NCBI GenBank assembly: GCA_038231255.1
Contig: JBBRLR010000047.1
Span: 1 to 33,338, forward strand
Direction: 5' to 3'
Source of the DNA: JALYUS01 sp038231255
GTDB taxonomy: Bacteria > Chloroflexota > Chloroflexia > Thermomicrobiales > JALYUS01
DNA: 33,338 nucleotides
This document shows positions 15,274 through 23,086 of the stretch, one piece after another (within the stretch, counting starts at the first letter, position 1; every line of letters begins with the position of its first letter). A program made the position numbers and the translations under genes. The notes beneath the pieces are model-generated. The model saw only the letters and a list, made by a program, of their open reading frames with translations. It made no database searches and had not been told where the DNA came from.

Positions 15274-16530
15274 TCACGTCGCCGCCGCCATCACCGCGTT
15301 ACTGAACTGCGCCTGGCGCGGCCGTTCGGTCGTCCAGCCGCTGGCGAGCGTGCGGTTGGTGAGCAGAACGCAGACGATGTCGGTTTCCGGGTCGGCCCAG
15401 ACCATCGTGCCGGTCGAACCGAGATGGCCGAAAGTCGCGGGCGCGGTGAGGTCGCCGCTCGGGTGGAGGCGTTTCGTCCCCTTGATCTCCCAGCCGATCC
15501 CCCATGCCACCGCCGACCGAGTGATGGCCGGCGGCGCGCCATCCCGCAATGCAGGCGCAAGATCGGCGGGCGCGTCCGGCGGCGCGAATTGGACAGTCGT
15601 CATCGCACGGGCGGTGGCGGCAGAAAAGATGCGCGTGCCCGGCAAGACGGGATCCGTGTGCCCAATCCGCTGCCGCCCTCCCGCCGCCGGGAGCGCGCAG
15701 TCAACGAAGCGGACGAGATCGCGCGGACAACTGAACATCCCGCCCCACGGGATACCAAGCCCTCGGTAATAGGCGCTGTTCGCCATCTCCCAATCCTGCC
15801 CCTCCTGCCCCGTCCCGGCGACCCAGGCGATCCGCTCCGACCACGCGGGCGGCGGGCGCAGCGCGCTCGACGCCATACCGAGCGGCGCGAGCAGATGCTG
15901 CTGGACGAAGGGGTGATACTGCCCGACAGCGGACGCCCCCACGGATCGCCGGAGCGTACCCACGACGGCCCGCCCGACGACCTCCGACGCCATCACGATG
16001 CCGGGATTGCTGTAGTAATGCAGCGTGCCGGGCGCGAACAAGAGCGGCTGCCGACCGAACGAGGCGACGAACGCTTCCAACGGCTCGTGCGCGCGGCGCA
16101 GGTCGAGATTGCCCGGGCTAACGCCGGGCAGGCCGGAGCAGTGCGCGAGCACATGCCGCAGCGTCACCGCGCGCCGGTCGAAGGCCGTCTCGGGAGCATC
16201 GGCAAACTCAGGCAGCAGATCGGCGAGTGGTTCATCGAGCACAACGATACCGCGCTCGACGAGCACCATCACGGCGGCGGCGGTGAACGGCTTGGTGATC
16301 GAGGCGAGGCTCCAGATCGTCTCCGAGTCCGCCGGACGCTGCTCCGCCGCGTGACCGAAATACGCCTCACCGGCAATCCGCCCCCCGCGCGCGACGAGCG
16401 CCGCCGCCCCCGGCACTACACCCCGCGCGACCCACCGCTCGATCACATCGAATGCCCGCCTGAGCGCCTGAGGATCGAACCCCGCATCTCGCGCCCCCTC
16501 GACCACCGCCCCACGCACCGCGTCATCCAC
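15274..16530 (-). CDS. serine beta-lactamase/D-aminopeptidase-like hydrolase
   Basis: A 418-residue serine hydrolase of the class C beta-lactamase/penicillin-binding fold (Beta-lactamase family, S12). The nucleophile motif is SITK (Ser77 to Lys80), followed by YSN as the Tyr-x-Asn motif and FGHLGSTG as the third (HxG) motif. Members include esterases, D-aminopeptidases and beta-lactamases; the substrate cannot be told. No signal peptide is seen, which argues for a cytoplasmic esterase or peptidase. The likely start is the GTG at 16530, whose GTGGATGA overlaps the stop of the preceding FrnE-like gene by 8 nt, suggesting translational coupling. Confidence 0.85.
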   Translation of the reverse strand: MDDAVRGAVVEGARDAGFDPQALRRAFDVIERWVARGVVPGAAALVARGGRIAGEAYFGHAAEQRPADSETIWSLASITKPFTAAAVMVLVERGIVVLDEPLADLLPEFADAPETAFDRRAVTLRHVLAHCSGLPGVSPGNLDLRRAHEPLEAFVASFGRQPLLFAPGTLHYYSNPGIVMASEVVGRAVVGTLRRSVGASAVGQYHPFVQQHLLAPLGMASSALRPPPAWSERIAWVAGTGQEGQDWEMANSAYYRGLGIPWGGMFSCPRDLVRFVDCALPAAGGRQRIGHTDPVLPGTRIFSAATARAMTTVQFAPPDAPADLAPALRDGAPPAITRSAVAWGIGWEIKGTKRLHPSGDLTAPATFGHLGSTGTMVWADPETDIVCVLLTNRTLASGWTTERPRQAQFSNAVMAAAT

Positions 16531-17173
16531 CGACGCTATCCCCCAAAGACGGAACCGAATGATCGCTTTCCATCCGGCGGCGCGCTTCGTCGTAGACTTG
16601 CCGGAGGACATCGTAGGGCTGCGCGCCCTGCACGCCGACCTGCCCGATCACGATGGTCGGCACGGCGGAGATGCCGTAGCGCGCCGCCAGCCGCTCCTGC
16701 TCGATCACTTGGTTCGTGTATCGCCCCTCCGCGAGTGCGGCGCGCAGGTCGTCCGCGTCCAAGCCGACGGATGCGCCGATCGCGACCAGTTCGTCCACCG
16801 CGCCGATGTCCCGGTTCTCGACAAAGAAGGCACGGAACAGGGCGACGCGCATCGGTTCGAATCGGTCGTGGTCGCGGGCATAGATCGCCGCCTCGTGCGA
16901 CTGCCGGGAGCGCGCCTTGAAGGGCGGGAAGTGCATCTCCATGCCCAGTTTCGCGGCCATCGGCGCGACGCCGCGCTCCCAGCCCTGGCGGAACCGCTCA
17001 CCCTCCGGCCCGGTGATGTCCGGCAGCGGCGCGGGTTCGGGCCGCAATTCGAAAGCAAGCCATTCGATTTCCACATCATGCGTCGCTGCCAACTCGGCCA
17101 AGGCACCCTCAGCCAGATAGCAGAATGGTCAGACGTAATCCGAAAAAACCATGACGGGCATCGGTGCATTCAT
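16523..17173 (-). CDS. FrnE/DsbA-family oxidoreductase, probable selenoprotein (UxxC)
   Basis: Read through one TGA, this gene encodes 216 residues of the FrnE branch of DsbA-like thiol oxidoreductases. The ATG at 17173 has AGGAG 6 nt upstream. The N-terminus reads MNAPMPVMVFSDYV, then TGA (codon 15), then PFCYLAEGALAEL. FrnE proteins have DxVCPxCY here, so the TGA replaces exactly the first Cys of the CxxC site and would give Sec15-Pro-Phe-Cys18. The rest is typical: a helical insert and AVPTIVIG with the cis-Pro near residue 180. A hairpin at 17087-17122 fits a bacterial SECIS. Starting after the TGA (for example TTG at 17101) would leave a protein without active site. A nonsense mutation or sequencing error is the alternative. 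It overlaps the downstream hydrolase start by 8 nt. Confidence 0.82.
17087..17122 (-). promoter_or_regulatory. candidate bacterial SECIS element
   Basis: On the minus strand the hairpin begins 7 nt after the TGA. The upper stem is GGCUGAGG / CCUUGGCC (8 pairs, two of them G-U, 17114-17107 with 17103-17096) with apical loop GUG whose first base is G. The loop starts 22 nt... counted as the 23rd base after the TGA. A lower stem pairs UGCUA-U-CU with AG-U-UGGCA around one bulged G and one U-U mismatch. Known bacterial SECIS elements have a G in the first loop positions and place the loop about 16-37 nt after the UGA, which this meets. Confidence 0.72.
17129..17131 (-). other. in-frame TGA, probable selenocysteine codon
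   Basis: The codon reads TGA on the minus strand, between GTC (Val14) and CCA (Pro16) of the FrnE-like gene. The open frame continues on both sides for family-like sequence. One base change from TGC or TGT would also give it, so the hairpin and homologue comparison decide. Confidence 0.78.
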
Positions 17174-17190
17174 GCATGTCTCCTTTCTCG

Positions 17191-17304
17191 GTAGCGCAAG
17201 CTTTCCAGCCTGCGGATTCCTCAGTAGCGTAGGCTTCAGCCTGCGTCTTTCTCTCATGCTGGCCCGCGCTACAGGATCGGGACGCAGGCTGAAGCCTACG
17301 CTAC
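17191..17304. repeat. palindromic repeat with perfect 24-bp inverted arms
   Basis: Arms at 17224-17247 (beginning GTAGCGTAGGCTTCAGCC) and 17281-17304 are perfect reverse complements over 24 bp, separated by 33 bp. A third, diverged direct unit (GTAGCGCAAGCTTTCCAGCC) lies at 17191-17213. The element fills most of the 205-bp leader between the proline-racemase-family gene and the FrnE-like gene. It has no coding capacity and looks like a dispersed non-autonomous repeat. Confidence 0.82.
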
Positions 17305-17378
17305 CAGTCTGCACGAGCGGTGGCAATCCGAGCGACGCGGCAGTCTACGATAACGAGGCTTTCCGGTGGGGCTACCGC

Positions 17379-18395
17379 TTACCGCACCAGAAAGCCGCGC
17401 CCCGCCTCGTCTTCCGGGTCGAGGACGAAGGTGTGATAGCCGGTGATGAAGCCCCGGCCGCCGATTTCCGGGATGATTGCCGGGTAATCGCCGACGCGCG
17501 TCGCTTCGATCGCGCGCCCGGTGAAGCGTGTGCCGATGATGCTCTCATTTACCCACTCCTCGCCGAGCGCGAGTGTGCCGCGGGCGACGAAGGCGGCGGT
17601 CGTCGCGGCGGTACCGGTGCCGCACGGCGAGCGATCCACCTCGCCCTCGGCGAAGACGGTGACATTGCGGTGTCGCGCCCCCTCATTCTCGGCGGGGCCG
17701 GTGATGATCGTGCCGTAGATGCCGCGCAGTTCCGGCTCCGTGGGGTGCGCGATCTCTGCCACCGCCTCGACCGCGTGTTTGACTGCCATCCCGCGCGCGA
17801 TCAATTCAGTGACGCGCTCCGGGCGCACGGCGAGATCGGCATCGAGCACAGTCGCCGCGACGAGCGCGTAGAACGCCCCACCGAAGACGACATCCACACC
17901 GATTCTTTTCCCATCCACGACAATCTGCAACCCGGCCGTGTGGACGAACGACGGGACGTTGCGGAAGGTGACGCGCCGCACGCGATCCCCCGCGATCTCG
18001 GCGCGGGCGAGGATAAATCCGGCGGGCGTGTCGTAACCGACCGTTGTGACCGGCCCGGTGCGCGGTAGTTGGCCCGTTTCGAGGAGCGCGGTCGTCAGGG
18101 CGATGATGCCGTGGCCGCACATCGTGCTGTAGCCTTCGTTGTGCATGAATAACACGCCGTATACCGCCTCCGGCGTGACGGGCGGCGTGAGGATGCAGCC
18201 GTACATATCAGCGTGGCCGCGCGGCTCCCACATCAGGATGCGGCGGAGGTCGTCGTGGTGCGCAAGCATCGCCCGCCGCCGCGCGAGGATCGTCGCGCCC
18301 GGCAGCGGTGGCAACCCCGCCATGACGATCCTGAGCGGCTCCCCCGCCGCATGGGCATCAATCGTCGTAATCGTCCGCGACACAGGCATCCTCAT
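17379..18395 (-). CDS. proline racemase/hydroxyproline epimerase family enzyme
   Basis: A 338-residue member of the proline racemase superfamily. The two catalytic positions are Cys93 in MCGHG and Cys258 in SPCGTGT. A Cys/Cys pair is typical of proline racemases and 4-hydroxyproline 2-epimerases, while trans-3-hydroxyproline dehydratases usually have Thr at the second site. FMHNEGYSTMCGHG and DRSPCGTGT are the hallmark segments. The start is ATG at 18395, or ATG two codons later (18389). It follows the alpha/beta hydrolase by 26 bp on the same strand, so they are probably co-transcribed. It fits the local set of enzymes for D- and cyclic amino acids. Confidence 0.85.
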   Translation of the reverse strand: MRMPVSRTITTIDAHAAGEPLRIVMAGLPPLPGATILARRRAMLAHHDDLRRILMWEPRGHADMYGCILTPPVTPEAVYGVLFMHNEGYSTMCGHGIIALTTALLETGQLPRTGPVTTVGYDTPAGFILARAEIAGDRVRRVTFRNVPSFVHTAGLQIVVDGKRIGVDVVFGGAFYALVAATVLDADLAVRPERVTELIARGMAVKHAVEAVAEIAHPTEPELRGIYGTIITGPAENEGARHRNVTVFAEGEVDRSPCGTGTAATTAAFVARGTLALGEEWVNESIIGTRFTGRAIEATRVGDYPAIIPEIGGRGFITGYHTFVLDPEDEAGRGFLVR

Positions 18396-18421
18396 CTTTC
18401 GCCGGTTCCCAGTTTCGCCTC

Positions 18422-19273
18422 TCAGACATTCTCCCGGAGAAAGGCGGTAACTGCCGTGCGGAACGGCTCGTACTGATCGCGGCGGATGTTGTGGCCCGCG
18501 TTGGCGATCTGGACGACGCGACCCGTGCGCCAGAGGGACGCCGCTTCGTGCGCCACATCGGGCGTGACGATGCCGCCGCGTTCCGGGTCCGCCGTAACCA
18601 GCAGGACGGGGCAGGTGATTGTGCGGACGATCTCCCGCCATGGCGCGGACGTGCTGCCCATTGGGTCGTTGAGGGCGTCGGGATTGAATTGCGCTTTGCT
18701 CTCCGCCCAGGGCAGGCGATCCTCGTCGGCCCACGTCGGGCGCTCCTCGGCCACGCGCGCGGCACGCTCGTCGGGCGTGAGCGCCTTCCAGTCGGCGAGC
18801 CATTCCAACCAGCGAGGAGTGCCAATCGGCGACTGGCTCGGTCGCCCGCTGTCGCCCGCACTCACCCGGCTCGGTTCGGACGACGTATCACGCCACGGCG
18901 GGTCTTCCAGCACAGCGCAGCGGACGTGGTCGCCCACTTCCGCCGCGACACCGGCGGCGGTACGCGCGCCCATCGAATGGCCGACGAGCGCGGGCCGCTC
19001 CAACCCGAGCATCTCTATTAGCGTGACTACGTCCGAAACAGCGCGCGACCGGAAGCCATCCGGGCCAGGGCCGCTGGAACGTCCGTGGCTGACGGCATCG
19101 GGCATAATGAGATCGTACTCCGGCGCAAGATCGTGGGCGAGGCGCGTCCACGCCAGACCGCTGTCCGAGTACCCATGCAGCAGGAGCACGGGCGGTTTGT
19201 TGCGCGCTCCCATCCGGTAATAATGGATCGTCAGCCCATTGATCGCGGCATCGTGATCGGACCACTCGGCCAT
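18422..19273 (-). CDS. alpha/beta hydrolase
   Basis: A 283-residue alpha/beta-fold hydrolase. LLHGYSDSG (residues 31-39) forms the oxyanion-hole HG motif, GHSMG holds the nucleophile Ser100, and NAGHNI carries the catalytic His261; the acid is probably the Asp in the TADPERGG segment. A cap region around residues 125-200 is rich in Trp, Arg and Asp. The ATG at 19273 has AAAGGAG 6-7 nt upstream. It is the first gene of the minus-strand run towards the proline-racemase-family enzyme. The substrate is unknown. Confidence 0.85.
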   Translation of the reverse strand: MAEWSDHDAAINGLTIHYYRMGARNKPPVLLLHGYSDSGLAWTRLAHDLAPEYDLIMPDAVSHGRSSGPGPDGFRSRAVSDVVTLIEMLGLERPALVGHSMGARTAAGVAAEVGDHVRCAVLEDPPWRDTSSEPSRVSAGDSGRPSQSPIGTPRWLEWLADWKALTPDERAARVAEERPTWADEDRLPWAESKAQFNPDALNDPMGSTSAPWREIVRTITCPVLLVTADPERGGIVTPDVAHEAASLWRTGRVVQIANAGHNIRRDQYEPFRTAVTAFLRENV

Positions 19274-19381
19274 CGGTTGCTCCTTTACTCGTTGCGCGTC
19301 CATCATCCGTGGTGGTAAGTGTATCGCATTGTTTCGTGCGTCGGGTACGATGACCCTCCTGGAAAGGAGCAACGGGCGACA

Positions 19382-20230
19382 ATGCGGCTGATCTCCTGGA
19401 ATGTCTCCCGCGCGGGGCAAGCGCGAATCCCCCATCAGGTGGCAGCGCTCGCCGACCGCGCGCCGGATATCGTCGCGCTCCAGGAAGTGCGGGTCAACCG
19501 CGTTTCGGAATACCGGCACGCATTGCACGCGGCGGGGTTCGCGCACGTCATGGACGGTTTCGCGGAGGTACCCACCGCGCTCGGCAGCAAGCGCGCGAGC
19601 GGCGTGCTGATCGCGAGCAAATGGGAATGCACCGCCGCGTCGCCGCTGATCGGCCTACCATGGCCGGAACGGCTGCTTTCCGTCATCGTCGCGACCGCGT
19701 GGGGTAGGGTAGAGTTGCATACAGTCTATGTCCCCATCACCTACGGAGGCCGGGATTTGGCTGTGCGCATCCAAACACTGGAACAACTCTACGCGGGCCT
19801 CGCACGCCCGGTGGCGGGGCATCGCATCCTGTGCGGCGACTTCAACCTGCCGCAGCACGAGACAGCGGACGGCGAGGTAATTACCTTCGGGCAGACCCGG
19901 CGCGCGAGCGGACTATTCGCCGTCACCAACGCCGCGATGCACGCGAGCGAGCAAAAGGTGTTGACGGGGCTTGCTGCATACGACCTCGCCGACGTGTATC
20001 GCACACTGCACGGCTACGCGCGGCAGGAGTTCAGTTGGCGCCACGCATCATCGGGTAATGGCTTTCGTCTCGATCATGTGCTCGCGTCGCGCACGCTCGG
20101 GGCGCGGGAATGCAGCTACCTCGACGAATTCCGCACCGCGAAATCGGAAGCGTACACCGGGCTTGGCTTCGTCACGTTGAGCGACCACGCGGCGATGGAG
20201 GTTGATTTCGCTCCCGCACCGGCGCGATAA
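19382..20230 (+). CDS. endonuclease/exonuclease/phosphatase family protein
   Basis: A 282-residue EEP-fold metal-dependent phosphoesterase. Visible motifs in order are ISWNV (4-8), LQEV with the metal-binding Glu near 38, GDFNLP, LDHVLAS and LSDHAAMEVDF at the C-terminus, which together form the DNase I/exonuclease III-type active site. The family includes DNA repair nucleases and phospholipid phosphatases. The WN-x-S-RAG start and lack of a signal peptide favour an intracellular ExoIII-like nuclease, but the substrate is not provable here. AAAGGAG lies 12 nt before the ATG. It is divergent from the alpha/beta hydrolase, across a 108-bp gap. Confidence 0.82.
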   Translation: MRLISWNVSRAGQARIPHQVAALADRAPDIVALQEVRVNRVSEYRHALHAAGFAHVMDGFAEVPTALGSKRASGVLIASKWECTAASPLIGLPWPERLLSVIVATAWGRVELHTVYVPITYGGRDLAVRIQTLEQLYAGLARPVAGHRILCGDFNLPQHETADGEVITFGQTRRASGLFAVTNAAMHASEQKVLTGLAAYDLADVYRTLHGYARQEFSWRHASSGNGFRLDHVLASRTLGARECSYLDEFRTAKSEAYTGLGFVTLSDHAAMEVDFAPAPAR

Positions 20231-20407
20231 GAGATGATTGCCAAACCGCGTTCTCCCATCCTTGTCTCACCCTTCCGTTACCAATAGGCGCCATGGTGCG
20301 ACGAGCGCGCATCCTGAAGATGCGAAGCGCTTTTGAGGCGCGTTTTGCAGCCTTTTTACGCCTCCTTCATCCCACGCTCAGGGCGTACCGCTATGCTCCC
20401 GTGTGGA

Positions 20408-20428
20408 GATGGCGAGCGATGCGCCATC
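20408..20428. promoter_or_regulatory. inverted repeat upstream of the ABC exporter
   Basis: GATGGCG-7 nt-CGCCATC is a perfect 7-bp inverted repeat 32 bp before the GTG of the ABC ATPase gene, in the 230-bp gap 20231-20460. It could be a regulator site or a leader hairpin. A weak TATGCT at 20392-20397 lies just upstream. Nothing else in this gap is recognisable. Confidence 0.3.
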
Positions 20429-20460
20429 CGGTACGAGCGACACCGAGGCAGGAGAGATCT

Positions 20461-21216
20461 GTGACGATTGAATTGCACGACATCACGAAGACGTACCAGA
20501 CGGGCCAGATGGAACTCACGGTTCTCAAGGGCATCTCGTTCACGATCGAGGACGGCGAATTCTGCGCGATCATGGGGCCGTCCGGTTCGGGCAAGAGCAC
20601 GCTGATGAATGTGATCGGCTGCCTCGATACGCCCACGGATGGCGAGTACCGGCTGGACGGGCAGGATGTCGCGACGCTCGACGAGGACGAACTGGCGCGC
20701 GTCAGGAATCGCAAGATCGGCTTCGTTTTCCAATCCTATAACCTCGTCAAGCGCACCACCGCGCTCGACAATGTCCAACTGCCGATGCTCTACGCGGGCG
20801 TCCCGCCCGAGGAGCGACGACAGCGCGCGGTGGACGCGTTGGAGTCGGTCGGCCTCGGCGACCGACTAGACCACAAACCGAACGAACTCTCCGGTGGGCA
20901 GCAGCAACGCGTCTCCATCGCCCGCTCGCTCGTCATGCGCCCCTCGTTGATCCTCGCGGACGAGCCGACCGGCGCGCTCGACTCGCGCAGTTCGGTCGAG
21001 GTGATGGAGATCTTCCAGCGGCTCAACGAAGACCTCGGCATCACGGTCGTGTTTGTGACGCACGAACCGGACATCGCGGAGTACACGCGGCGCATCCTGC
21101 GCGTCCGCGACGGCTACCTCGGCGCGGACGAACCGATGACGAACCAGCGGAATGCGGCGGCGGAACTTGAACGACGCGTCCTCGTCCCGTTCCCGACGGC
21201 GCGCGCGGCGGTTTAA
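20461..21216 (+). CDS. MacB/LolD-type ABC transporter ATPase
   Basis: A 251-residue ATPase of the LolD/MacB family, powering a mechanotransmission-type exporter. It starts at GTG 20461 after GGAGAG; an upstream ATG would add 56 residues unlike the family. Walker A GPSGSGKST (about 37-45), Q-loop VFQSYN, signature LSGGQQQR, Walker B LILADEP and H-loop VTHE are all intact. The C-terminal 25 residues extend beyond the usual domain. The permease follows 12 bp downstream. The substrate is unknown: family members export macrolides, peptides or siderophores, or release lipoproteins. Confidence 0.9.
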   Translation: MTIELHDITKTYQTGQMELTVLKGISFTIEDGEFCAIMGPSGSGKSTLMNVIGCLDTPTDGEYRLDGQDVATLDEDELARVRNRKIGFVFQSYNLVKRTTALDNVQLPMLYAGVPPEERRQRAVDALESVGLGDRLDHKPNELSGGQQQRVSIARSLVMRPSLILADEPTGALDSRSSVEVMEIFQRLNEDLGITVVFVTHEPDIAEYTRRILRVRDGYLGADEPMTNQRNAAAELERRVLVPFPTARAAV

Positions 21217-21228
21217 GGAGGAAACAGC

Positions 21229-22590
<1,362 letters not shown>

Positions 22591-22640
22591 GCACAATAGA
22601 CAGAGGAGATGCGGGCGACGCGGCGCGGGGAGGCGGGACG

Positions 22641-22865
22641 ATGGAGAAGAAGGCGCGGGTGCGGTTGTCGCCGCTCGCGGTGGCCGTACCGCTGGGAGTC
22701 TGCCTCATCATCGCGGTCTTCACCGACACCATCGCGGTGCGCGCCGGGTTCCCCGCCGGGCTGTCCGTAGGAATTGCCGCCGTGATCGGCCTGCTCTGGT
22801 TCAGTTTCTTCATCGGTCGGCTGATCGAGCAAGCGCGGACTGTGACGTCGGAGCGCGAGCGCTGA
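22641..22865 (+). CDS. small two-helix membrane protein
   Basis: A 74-residue protein with a basic N-terminus (MEKKARVRLS), two hydrophobic helices (about 11-28, AVAVPLGVCLIIAVFTD, and 38-58, GLSVGIAAVIGLLWFSFF) and a charged C-terminus. GGGGAGG lies 7 nt before the ATG at 22641. It begins 50 bp after the MacB-like permease and may be an accessory subunit of that exporter. I do not recognise the family. Confidence 0.65.
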   Translation: MEKKARVRLSPLAVAVPLGVCLIIAVFTDTIAVRAGFPAGLSVGIAAVIGLLWFSFFIGRLIEQARTVTSERER

Positions 22866-22900
22866 CCGACATCCCCGGCAAAATTGCTACGAGTATGAGC

Positions 22901-22928
22901 ATGACGTGCGGCCTGTGCCGCACGTCAT
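22901..22928. terminator. perfect 12-bp hairpin after the exporter operon
   Basis: ATGACGTGCGGC-CTGT-GCCGCACGTCAT is a perfect 12-bp stem with a tetraloop, 35 bp after the small membrane-protein gene. There is no T-run behind it. It may end the exporter transcript with Rho or stabilise its 3' end. The remaining 22929-23086 holds no other clear signal before the FAD/GcvT gene. Confidence 0.55.
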
Positions 22929-23086
22929 CGCGTTGCGGCAGCGCGTATGCAGTATCACCTTTCGCCGGGGGTTGGGAATTCTCTGTTGAACAAGCAGCGC
23001 GCGGGCGGTAGCATTCCTTTTCTTCTCCATCGTTCGGCGGCGTGTCGCGGGCGGTTGCGCGCGGATGGTCACACAACAAGGGGCGC

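Noticed and set aside
15139..16920. Long plus-strand open frame opposite the enolase, beta-lactamase and FrnE-like genes
   Set aside because: Arg/Pro-rich antisense frame caused by high GC; the minus strand holds intact catalytic motifs.
17099..17101. TTG as start of the FrnE/DsbA-like gene
   Set aside because: It would remove the active-site region and the conserved first strand, and has no ribosome site, whereas the ATG at 17173 has AGGAG at ideal distance and family-like sequence continues across the TGA.
17129..17131. TGA as a simple nonsense mutation or pseudogene mark
   Set aside because: The rest of the frame is intact on both sides, the TGA sits precisely at a redox Cys codon, and a SECIS-like hairpin follows. 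It cannot be fully excluded without reads and Sec machinery genes.
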